Source: Seriola aureovittata (taxonomy: Eukaryota > Chordata > Actinopteri > Carangiformes > Carangidae). Taken from it: a stretch of 64,000 bases of DNA. The position numbers and the translations under genes are program-made. A model generated the notes under the pieces. The model saw nothing but the letters and a program-made list of their open reading frames with translations. It had not been told where the DNA came from and searched no databases. Positions 28,707 to 38,290 of the stretch are shown piece by piece (the stretch's first letter is position 1; every line of letters starts with the position of its first letter). Location of the stretch: contig NC_079380.1 in NCBI RefSeq assembly GCF_021018895.1, forward strand, positions 5,184,236 through 5,248,235, given 5' to 3'.

Positions 28707-28737
28707 GGGTTGGGGGGGTGGGGGTGGGAGGGGGCGG
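28707..28737 (+). promoter_or_regulatory. Candidate G-quadruplex in gsg1l2 3' UTR
   Basis: Five G-tracts of at least three (GGG, GGGGGGG, GGGGG, GGG, GGGGG) are separated by loops of one or two bases on the sense strand. The pattern fits a parallel quadruplex in RNA or DNA. No functional evidence. Confidence 0.6.
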
Positions 28738-29365
28738 TCATTCAACATGTTTCTGTCTGAGGCCCTGTTGTTGTTGTTGTTGTTGTCTCAAAAAAGAACA
28801 TTTCATTTGTCCAGAGCACCACTGTAAGTATTATACTGTTATTCAGGGACAGATGTGTGTGTGTGTGTTTGTGCTCGGTTCGTCACACAGCTCGTATTGG
28901 GCTGAGAAGATCAGCCAGGACTCGTTGCTCTGTAAATGAAAATTTACGGTACGTGCATATACAAGTCAATCTTAATTCACAGTTTTGATGGTGCTCACTG
29001 GGAATATCAACAAAATGCACCATTTGTATCCGGGCTTCGGTTCTGTCGCTGATTGTTTAGAATCTACTTTGTATTCAAATTTAAATCAGGAATTTGCTTT
29101 TCCTGTTTCCTCATTTTTCTTGAAACAGCTGTCGTCTTTGATGGTCACAGCTCTAACGACTTATCTGATGTTTTAATGGATGGTGAACATTTTCTCATTC
29201 GAGATATAAATCAAACGTTGATAGCACCAGGCCAAATGTCTTTAATGGAGTAAGACTGACATCTGTTGGAACGAAACTATATGATACATCTTGGATGGAA
29301 TGGATTGGAATGGATGGTGTATCACTTAATCACGCTTGTCACTGAAGATGTAATGAAGATGCAAA

Positions 29366-29371
29366 AATAAA
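29366..29371 (+). terminator. gsg1l2 poly(A) signal candidate
   Basis: AATAAA followed by ATGAGTGTGCTTC, a GT-rich downstream element, 1.26 kb past the gsg1l2 stop. Confidence 0.6.
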
Positions 29372-29449
29372 ATATGAGTGTGCTTCTAACTGAATGGTTT
29401 GCTCCTGAAAACAAGGAGGAAGACAACTCGACCAAATTCACTTAAAACC

Positions 29450-29455
29450 TTTATT
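29450..29455 (-). terminator. natd1-like poly(A) signal candidate
   Basis: AATAAA on the minus strand (TTTATT on plus), 0.96 kb past the natd1-like stop and 79 bp from the opposing gsg1l2 signal. The interval 29456-30416 would then be its 3' UTR; no other gene is supported there. Confidence 0.5.
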
Positions 29456-30416
29456 GTTAAAGTCAGAAGCTCAGTCACTACATCCTCCTGTAGCGGCTGA
29501 TCTCTCATCATCTGGTTCCGCCCCCCTGCAGCCGACCGGATGCTGTGTTTTGCTCGAACGCTGCAGTCCCCTCTGCTGCTGTGGTGGCAGAACTAATCTC
29601 GTTAGGTGACGAGAATCCAAGATATACTGTGCTCGCCCAACATGTGCTGATTTCATCTGAGACTCTAGGCTCATGGTGAGGTCGTAGCTAAAGGAAAATT
29701 ACAGTGTCTTATGACACCCCCTTACATTTTTTTAATCTCTATTTGTTCTTTCAGATTCAAAAGCCCAGGTGTGTTCTCTCTTCCTTTGAGATTAAAAAAC
29801 AGAACTTTGGTCAGAGGATTGAAGTTTCATGGCCTTAATTTCAGGCAGTCAGACTAGATGCCCATAATGATAATTAACCTTTCATTTTGAACCTCCTAAT
29901 ACTTAAAAAAGAAAGGTTAATGCCTTAATTGTCAACAAACACAAAGTTCTACTCTGGCTAAATATTAGTCACAAAATTTGTCATAAAAAACGGTGCATAC
30001 GTTGTCAATATTTCTAAACATTAAGCCTTGATTAACATTTTAATGTGTTGTCACAACACTGAATAATTAATAAATATTATCAAGTTTGTGAGAAAATATA
30101 ACATATATACAGATACAAGATTAAAAAGAGCAATCTAATAAGAATAACGCACAAATTTGCTGGTTTCAGATCATCAAAATAAAATTGAATTATACTATGC
30201 CTGACTTTGACAGGTCTGATCAATTATTTCTATAATATGAAACTTCAGACAATTCCAGAGAAAAAGAATCATCACTCATAACTACAACATTTAACTGCAC
30301 AGATCAACTAGTCGCTTTACATCATCCCTTTGGCCTCTAGTGTTGTACAGTGAGGTATGAGCTTGTAGTTGACTTGAGGTAGCAGTTCAGGCTATAGTTG
30401 GACAAATAAGCTGAAG

Positions 30417-30903
30417 TCAAGTGATGATGAGGTCCTTTAAATGTTGCAACGGGTGTTCCTCAATGTATTTCCTTATGTACCAACAGGAGACATGAGCCTT
30501 GAGGTTTTCTTCAACCAGATAGTCCATGGCAGCCTGTAAAAATACATTAAATAAATAAAAAAAAACATGTAATATTCCCATTCACTTTAATAGTAATGTG
30601 GTCTCAGACTTTTGGAGCCCACTGTATGTCTTGACACAACTGACTGACCGTCTAACACTCTTACCTGAGACAGCAGTGCAGCAACACCTTGGCCCCTGAA
30701 CGTCTCTGGTACATAGGTCGACATTAGATCCACCTCCTTCTCCCCAGTGAATCTGTAGTTCAGCACCGCACATTCATGGGCCCCTGTGGACAGGGAACAC
30801 AACTTTACACTAAATTTAAAATCGGTGGGATCCAGCTCCACCTCAAGCTGCTGCTTACATCTGTGTCACTATTAACAATGTCATGTGTGTGTGTATGTAT
30901 GTA

Positions 30904-30934
<31 letters not shown>

Positions 30935-31618
30935 ATTTATGTATATATATATATACAAACATATATATATATGACCCTGTTACCCTGTAACCATATGGGG
31001 GAAAAAGTAAATCAGGTGGATAGATAATTAATAAACAATACCAAGCTCCCTTCAGGAATACCTTTATTTAGACTGGCACTGCTTGCCTGCTACTACTGTA
31101 GCCAATTTGCCAAAACTGTACTGAAATGTGTTACTTTTGCTGGTAATAACAATGCCGAACTGTTAAGCGACTAGAAACAAATCATATAAAATACGAGTCA
31201 TTCATATCGGTAGTGCAGCGGTTTACCACGGGCAAAGTAACTTTAAATGATCTGATTTTAAATGAAGTTTCGCTGAGCGTCTCTCCTGTAGAGAGTACGG
31301 CGTACGATGCAGAATTCATATACACGGCTGAAACGGTATATTAATATTCTCTGTGGAAATTAATCTCTCACGAAGAAATGTGTTGCCGGAGGCCGTGAGT
31401 GGACGCCGGGCTCTCTTACAGAATCTCTCCCGGCACTGGAGCGTCAGCTCAGGCTATATTTGCTTACCGGTTCCGCTGCCCGGTGTGACGGTGAAGCGCT
31501 GGTTCTGTCGGTCATGTTCCACCATCAACCTGCAGCTGGAGCTTAAAGTACTGAGTGTCGGAAAATACTTAACTCGGAGAGTTACAGCAGTGAGTCTGGA
31601 AAACATTTTTAAGTACAT
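30417..31618 (-). CDS. NATD1-like protein, GNAT-fold N-acetyltransferase domain
   Basis: NATD1 is a small protein with a Gcn5-related acetyltransferase-like (YjdJ-type) domain whose substrate is unknown. Three minus-strand exons, 31618-31468, 30783-30665 and 30533-30417, give 128 aa. The domain starts at [12 protein letters not shown] (residue 33) and continues through [19 protein letters not shown], the acetyl-CoA-loop-like [16 protein letters not shown] and [12 protein letters not shown], parallel to recalled human NATD1 (about 113 aa). The 32-residue N-terminal extension has five basic and no acidic residues and resembles a mitochondrial presequence. An in-frame TAA directly precedes ATG 31618. 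ATG 31606 or the internal ATG 31525 are alternative starts. It faces gsg1l2 tail-to-tail. It may be natd1 itself or a paralogue, so no symbol is given. Confidence 0.85.
30888..30970. repeat. (GT)n/(TA)n compound microsatellite in natd1-like intron 1
   Basis: GTGTGTGTGTATGTATGTATGTATG, a GT run, then TATATATATATA and ACATATATATATATG. It lies in the intron between exons 1 and 2. Confidence 0.9.
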
Positions 31619-32554
31619 TTATACATGTCAGCATGTAGTAATTGTAGAGACTGTCCGCTAGAGGCGGATGCACACGAGACAATGATTAATAAATTCATGA
31701 CCTTTACTTGACTTCTACACAGTGGTGTAACATTTTTTTTTGTTCTTCTTTGACCGTTTTCAGAGTTGTTAAATGCGATTATTACATTATTTCAGATCAA
31801 AACCTGTAAACAGCCAAACTACTGACCAATCAGATCACTGGAAAAACTGAGTAATAATTTCTACAGGATCCTGAAGGGAACAAAAGAGTTTACAATAAAG
31901 TGATGAATTATAACGAGCAGTAAACATTTATATAAATCGGTGGAATTGTTTTACAGTTTTCTGCTCTGTATGTTGACAGAAGCACTTCCTCTTTCACAGT
32001 TTCCTTGTGTTATCTCATCTATATCATTTGTTCAGTTTTATCTCAAAATCTTGTTTTTCTTTTTAGAGATACAAATCTCTTCTTCACAAGCACATTTTTT
32101 TTTTACAAATGCAAATGTTCACTTTCCAAGCTCAAAATCTTTTTGACTCTAATTTGAACTCCTACTCTTGGTGGTAGACAGGAGGGCATGCTGGATTCTG
32201 GAGCTGGATTCAACCACAACAGCTTGATTGTGGAGCTGGATACTACTTCTAAATGAACTATTGTAAAATGGTCGTATTTACCACTAAATTGTGCCAGCTA
32301 GAATTAAGCATAGGGGGAAAATAGGCTTTCATTTTCATTGGCACCAGTAAATGCTACTTAAACCACAATGTAAAGCTTAACTAGATGTACCTGATAAATT
32401 ACCAACTGAGTTTGTTTTTTGAGTGTATATTAGTAATTATCAGTTGTATGCACAAGCTGCAAAGTGCTTCACTGGAAATAACTGGTTGATTTTTGTCCTC
32501 ATCTGGGATCTGATACACCTGGTCAATTAATGATGCTCTTCAATAGTTTTCAGC

Positions 32555-32795
32555 CATAAGATTTAGACCGCCTGCCTAATATTGTGTAAGTCCCCCTTTC
32601 GCTGGCACAACAGCTCTGACCCATGGAGGCAAGACCTCTGAAGGTGTGTTGTGGTATCTGGCGCCAAGACGTTAGCAGCAGATCCTTCGAATCCTGTAAA
32701 TTGCGAGGATGCGTCCAGCACATCCCACAGATGCTTGATTGGATTGAGATCCGGGGAATTTGGAGGCCAAGTCAACACCTTGAACTTGTTGTTCC
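32555..32795 (+). repeat. Dispersed fish repeat with transposase-like fragment
   Basis: GTGTAAGTCCCCCTTTCGCTGGCACAACAGC, GAAGGTGTGTTGTGGTATCTGGCGCCAAGA, CCACAGATGCTTGATTGGATTGAGATCCGGGGAATTTGGAGGCCAAGTCAACACCTTGAAC. This is a well-populated teleost repeat. The minus strand reads WPPNSPDLNPIKHLWDVLD, which resembles a Tc1-type transposase C-terminus, but the rest of the frame does not, so it is a fragment. A more decayed relative lies at 10920-11020. Confidence 0.7.
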
Positions 32796-32888
32796 TCTTG
32801 TTCTCTCTTTTTTAAAAATTTAAATCTATGACCGCTTTCTTGTGTCCTTTACTAGTTCAGTCTGCTGTAGAGTCACTGTGCTGAGCCA

Positions 32889-32902
32889 GTTGCCGTGGTA
32901 AC
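32889..32902 (+). promoter_or_regulatory. Perfect RFX X-box
   Basis: GTTGCC-GT-GGTAAC matches the X-box half-sites bound by RFX factors in promoters of ciliary genes. It stands about 47 bp upstream of the ATG of the unassigned ORF at 32949. Confidence 0.55.
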
Positions 32903-32948
32903 AAGACTTTCAAACAGCCAGTGGTGTATAGGCAGGACTGATAGAGGA

Positions 32949-33104
32949 ATGAATGAAAAGCAGAAGAGAGCAGTCAATGATTTCGTAGAGGAAATATTTT
33001 TCAAGTTATCAGCAACAAAAGAAAACCAATGTTTTCACAGTTTGAGATCTGCAGAGAAAATAAAGGACATGTGGGTCCACCAGGTGTCAGTATTCACACA
33101 CTGA
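32949..33104 (+). CDS. Unassigned short ORF or first exon behind an X-box
   Basis: From ATG 32949 the frame reads MNEKQKRAVNDFVEEIFFKL and continues, charged and probably helical, to a stop at 33102-33104 (51 aa). A candidate donor CAG|GTGTCAG at 33083/33084 would make it the first exon of a longer gene, but I found no following exon before the rab5c promoter. I do not recognise the protein. Composition is more protein-like than nearby chance frames, and the adjacent X-box hints at a ciliary gene. It could equally be a decayed or chance ORF. Confidence 0.25.
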   Translation: MNEKQKRAVNDFVEEIFFKLSATKENQCFHSLRSAEKIKDMWVHQVSVFTH

Positions 33105-35299
33105 TTTAGGATCAGATAAATTGTTGCAGCAACCATATCATTTGCTATTGTATAAATACTGGAACATTATTGTCCTCACTTCTATTGGATTTGAATAATC
33201 AAAGCTTTTTATTATATTAGCTTAAAATTATATTAAGCTAATTTATTTTATATTTGTCGATGTTTGCTTTGTCCATGGACAAACCTGTCAGGACCATGGA
33301 CTGCTTCAGGTGACCTTTCATACCAAATATTACAAAGAAAATTGAAAAGCTCATTATTTAGTGAGAAATTTAGGCCTGTTACTAGTTTCATAACTAATTT
33401 ATATCATAATTAATTTATCATTGTGTTGAAAGATTGCTATGGCGGGGTGTTTCCTACATTTATCCTAGTCCAAAATCTTGGTTTTGTGGCTGACATAAAG
33501 ATGCTTCATAGAGGTGTGTGATCTGGAAGTGCAGTAAAGCCTTTACGCAGGATAAGTGGCAGAATACTCTGACACCAAGTCCACCCACAATAATTACATA
33601 CAGACGCACAAAACAACACAAGAGAGCAGCAAACGAGCCATGATAAATAAAAAAATAACTTCCACATGTAATGAACAATCATGTTATAGGAGTTATTGAT
33701 ATAGATAAAGTAAGGTGCAGTCATAGATGGATTACTGAACAAGCCAACAAAGCACAGGCCCAGGGCCATTGGAGGGCACCCTGGGCTTCACAAAACCGCT
33801 ACAAAGAGACACAAAATGTCAACAAACTATTTTGAGTCTGCAGGTATACAGGAGAGGGACCCATTATTTCATAGTCTGTTTGTCTGTCTGCGTGGCATTC
33901 AAAATGCCAATAACAAAGCATTAGATTTTAATTATCATTCATTGCAGCTTTTGAAATGTTAAGTTATTTATTGGTTTTATGCAAATTTACAGTAACACCA
34001 CTATTCAGAGGAAAATATTCTATTTTTTACTGCATTGTAAACATGTACATGTACTTTGCAAAAGGTCATGTCTCAGATGTCTGAGTTGTTAGTAGGTCCA
34101 ACAAAGAGACACTAGCCCTCTAAGCTTTCTCACATGGTTTCAGGTACAGTACAGTTATTTTGTGTCAGGTCTGCTCATAACTTTCATGTCACTGTACTGT
34201 ACACTGTACAGTTGAGAGAGTGAATTAGGATTTATAGTGTAGTTGCCCTTTTCATTGGTTCACCACTTAAAAGCTGACTATCCAATCTCTAAAAATGTCT
34301 TTGCAGTGGGATTAACAGCTGTTATTTTCCACCTGTGAAAAATTGTATGCATGTGTGATGCCTCTTATTCTTTCTATTCAAAGTTTGTAATGTTTGTGAT
34401 CAATGAAAGAACCTTGGGATATATGTTTCAGTATGGAGAGTAAATTTGCGGAATGGCTTAGAAACAGAAATGAAAGAGTGTAATACACATAATAGATTAA
34501 AAAAAAAAAAATTAAACATAAGATGATTAACAAATATAAGCGCATGAACAACAGAGTGTACATGAAATGTGTTTGGGATTTCGGGGTAAACAACAGCCCT
34601 ATACAATGCATATATACTTAGTCTTTGTTACTTTCTTTTATTGCTCTGTATAAATTTAAAGTGAGCTGGCAAAATAATTGATGTAAAAAGGGTAGATGTA
34701 ATTAGCTAAGGCTATAGCCTACACCTTTTCGGTCCTGTTTTGTTTCTTGTTTATCTTCTGTTTTTAATGCTAATAAAAGCATTAACTTAATGTTAATTTA
34801 TTGTCTATTTACCAGTGTATTTGCATTTGTATTTGTATTTTGCTTCTCCACTTTCGTCTCCTTGTCTGGATTTATCTTGAAAAGGCACCTGATAGAAAAG
34901 CACTTGAATGTTATGGCAAAATTGATAATTTTGATTGTCTCTAATCCTGTGGATGATCCAGCCATTAATTGACTTTACACTTGAAATACAGCTTGAAGTC
35001 GGACTTTGATCTTATATTAACTTTTCATCAACTGTTATGATCACATTACAGTACTGTACATTACAGGCATTGGTTTGAAAAATACAGTCAAGACTGGAAG
35101 TGTTTGGACAATTATGATCTTCAGGCTTTGAGCTTCAGCACATTGATTACTTGTTTGTAATGTTTATAATTGAGTATTTCTGGTAAAGGATCTGAGTACG
35201 TTGTCCACCAGTGGTAAATTTTAAATTTAGACAATTTACTCAGGCCCCGTAAACAGCTCCTGCGCTGCAGTGATGTTTTGTGCAGGCTGCAGCTTTTTC

Positions 35300-35359
35300 A
35301 TTGGTCAGATAGCCGCTGACAAAAAGTGGGAGGTTCCCGGAAAAATTGCTAACCGGAAG
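35300..35359 (+). promoter_or_regulatory. rab5c: Putative rab5c promoter: inverted CCAAT and ETS sites
   Basis: ATTGG (inverted CCAAT) at 35300-35304 and CCGGAAG (ETS core) at 35353-35359 lie just upstream of a purine-rich exon ending in a strong donor. The combination is typical of TATA-less housekeeping promoters. The transcription start is not proven. Confidence 0.5.
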
Positions 35360-35449
35360 GGAAGGCCAGAGCCCAAGAAGAAGAAGAAGAAGAAGAAGAA
35401 GAAGAAGACAGCCGTCGCTGATGAGACCAGCAAAAGAAGAAAAAGTATT
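35360..35449 (+). other. rab5c: Putative non-coding first exon of rab5c
   Basis: The segment contains (AAG)11 at 35375-35407 and ends at AAAAGTATT|GTAAGT, a near-perfect donor. The next acceptor in the right place is TTGTTTTTCAG|CTCTCTTC at 41514/41515, in front of the rab5c start codon. The 5' boundary is approximate. A translated frame with 11 lysines arises from the AAG run and is not considered a gene. Confidence 0.5.
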
Positions 35450-37919
35450 GTAAGTCAGACAGATTGAAATTATGAAAGATGGGGGTAAAGCAAAACACTG
35501 AACTTTTGTTGTTCCTTTTGTCGACGAGCTGTTAACCGTATTCGGATCTCCTTTGCCAAATTTTGATCTACCGATCAGCCAAGTCCGAGTTCAACCGAAA
35601 TGTCCATCTGAGGCACCGAGCTTCTAGCTCTATGAGACCGCAGAAAATGCACAAAAAGCCTTGGGACGAATATTGTCGAGGAGCATACGGCGTCGTTTTA
35701 TGCCACGAGCTGACACCATAACAAGTCTGTATCCCATAGTTTGTCAAATGTCAAACAGCTGACGGTGTGGAGCCGCGAAAAGGAAAGTTGTCTAATGACG
35801 TTTTCGAGACTTGGCTGTAGCTGCTAACCCAGCTAACGCTATCAAAATGCAAGTTGTTTTTGTCTCCGTGGCTTTGCATTAGTTTTTGTTGTCAATTTAC
35901 GCTAGCAAGCTAGTGGCAATGCTAGGTAAACGATACGGTCAGTTGTTGCTGATTATATGTAGTCGAGTATATTTATTATTAGCCATCTGCTTGGTACAAC
36001 TACAAGTGAATGGCATGTTATCGAAGTTCATGACAGCGGTTGCTTTACTTTGAGTGCTTATCATAGCTAACTATACCTTACCCCCACTAGCCAATATAGT
36101 TAGCAACACTGTGGTTTTGCTACGGTACTTGGTCAGTTATTTTCATAACGTGAAGCAGCCACTGTGTTACGTTTACAAGTTAGCTTATCTCTCTGCTCAA
36201 GCTAGTTGCAGCCAGGCAGGGGTGAACTTTATTTTTTAATTTTGAAATTTCGTTATAACTGAACTGTAAATTATGATGTATGTAGCGTGTGCTCACGTTA
36301 CTTGGTTATAACATTAGGCTATAAGTCTCAGTTTATCCCACCGGTCAAGTAATAATCGGTTTTACATTTGAGACCTTGAAGTTGAGCACAGTTGAGTCAC
36401 AGAAAATTAAGCCACTTGATTCCCTGAAGGAGATATACCTTTGAAACTTTAACACGCCCCGTTCGTCGTTTGACAGTTTTTTATTTTTTGTAATGTTAGG
36501 TGCATTTATAGCAAATATGAACTTACAAGTTTGCCTTAAAGCTTTGACAGAGACAATCATGAGGCAGTTAATATGTTTCATAGTTTGACAGGCCAGTAAA
36601 TGCCAGCACGCTGGTATTTTCAAAGGTGTCATCACATGAAGTGTCATAAACTGTTCACAGCAATTGTGATGTAATTCTGCCAATTTACATTTTTAGGTTA
36701 TTATGTGTCTGCACGTGTTTCTTCTTACATTTAACAGCAAATATAGTCAGATATGCCTGTGTCGTCACAGCTCCTGTTTATGGCTTTATTAGGGGCAGTA
36801 AAGTTTGGACCTTTGAGACAGAGAGGGAATTTACAGTTACATGCTTGAGCTCTTCTCATGTTAATGGTGTATGGACATTGTCCTCCAAAAGTAGTGACAC
36901 ATCTTGACAAACCAGGCCTGAAACAAGAACTGCGAATTAACTCCCCACTCACTGTACTATTTGTGTTTGCATTCATTAAGGACACCCCTCACTTTCTTTC
37001 TTGGGCTGTTTCAGCACTGTTTGAATTTAAAGGTCAGTACTGTTTAACTGACTACTAGTATTTTGCTTTATTCTCCTAAAGTGTGCTGTTCATCAACACC
37101 CTGAGTTACTTCATCTTCCGTTTTATCTCTGCAGACAGGTGCTGATGTTGAAGCTTTTGTTATTATAGTTTTATGTGACTTGAGTTATGAGGTACAGAAA
37201 GGATTTTATTTTCATTGCAACTAGTATGGAAACCAGTATTGGTACTCAGATTTTCATGCAAATAGGAAGAATTTGTTTGTAGATTGTAATTTTCTGAGGT
37301 GGTGCAGGTTTAGTTTGGGCCTCTGGACAACCATAACTCTTGGTTTAGTCACTGAGCTTTTCACACAGAAGTCACAAGGAAAGGAAGTGCCTGTGATTTC
37401 CTATTGGCCTTGCTAACTGCTAGTGATGATTATCCTGTTTGCTTTTCCTGAGTAATGTCACCAGTTTCCCATCCAAACTCTCACTGTTCATTTTTTAGTA
37501 GAAATTTCAGCTTTAGAAGGGCTTACCTTGGCTCAATAGATTTTCCTGTTTCATTTGAGATCTCAAGGATTGTTCTTCTCTTGTATCTTTGTCATCTTGG
37601 GGCAAAATGTTACCTATAAAAGCTCTGTGCCAGTAATATCTAGGTCTTAAGTTCATGGTTTGGTGTACATGGAAATTTCCTCTTTCCAGGAGAGAATCTG
37701 ACCATTTGGCGGAATAGACAAAAAGAGGATGGTGATGCAGCCCCTCATATCAGACACCACCAGTTCTTCCAGGACCCCACCCTTCAAATGAAGTGAACAG
37801 CAGTCCATGCTTGTTTTCTTGTAACTAGTATAGTCAGCTGTAAAGGTTGTTGGACTACTACTTAAATGGAATTACATGATTCATTACATGCCTATGCACT
37901 CTTTGGTATACTGCCAATT

Positions 37920-38290
37920 ATACAGTGTGGTCCAAAAGTTTGAGACCATTTGGAGAAAAGTGGTTCCTTGTGAAGAAATTATCTTGTAGTACTTTCAAAA
38001 AATCAGCCAGCTATTTTTTCTTCTTTATGTAATTATTGCAAACATGTGGCATCTAAGCTGCAATCTCAGTTGGTCAAAAAGTGTATTTGAACTTCCATAT
38101 TTTGTTCCTGCTAAGTATGAAGAGAAGAATCTAAACTTGATGTTTATTTATGCCACAACAGTTTCGGACTGATACTTCTTTTCTGAAGCACACTACACAA
38201 AATACCATGTAAAAATGTTTTTTCTTCGAATTTGATAAAAACTTGATGAAACTGTAGACAAAAACTGAGACTTGATCATTTTGCTGAAGT
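37920..38290 (+). mobile_element. MITE fragment, Tc1/mariner-like left end
   Basis: TACAGTGTGGTCCAAAAGTTTGAGACCAT is a terminal sequence of the kind seen on non-autonomous Tc1/mariner elements in fish, starting with TA. A matching right inverted repeat was not found, so the copy is truncated or decayed and the right boundary is approximate. Confidence 0.5.

Larger units (their letters stand above)
28111..29375 (+). other. gsg1l2: gsg1l2 3' untranslated region (inferred)
   Basis: The stretch runs from the gsg1l2 stop to AATAAA at 29366-29371. It contains a short period-19/20 minisatellite-like patch at about 28605-28660 (CCACAAAGAGACACAAAACAG units), a G-rich cluster at 28707-28737 and a (TTG)7 run at 28766-28786. 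No ORF here is supported. Confidence 0.6.
31619..35290. other. Spacer between natd1-like and rab5c
   Basis: The two genes are divergent here. The spacer carries a dispersed repeat at about 32555-32795 and an X-box with an unassigned ORF at 32889-33104 (listed separately). Beyond that it is AT-rich with no supported gene. AATAAA at 34772-34777 on plus could belong to a transcript from the X-box region, but no exons linking them were found. The frames at 33460-33769 and 34378-34972 are unsupported. Confidence 0.5.

Noticed and set aside
29471..29692. Minus-strand 67-codon frame and possible alternative last exon for the natd1-like gene
   Set aside because: A weak acceptor (TTTTCCTTTAG) precedes it and it would read in frame, but it would replace the conserved C-terminal part of the GNAT domain and has no homology; it is better explained as 3' UTR.
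32563..32778. Minus-strand frame containing a Tc1-transposase-like peptide
   Set aside because: Only about 20 residues resemble a transposase; the remainder does not, and the whole segment is part of a dispersed repeat.
35270..35467. ORF with eleven consecutive lysines
   Set aside because: The lysines come from an AAG microsatellite; the frame crosses a strong GTAAGT donor and overlaps the probable rab5c promoter and non-coding exon.
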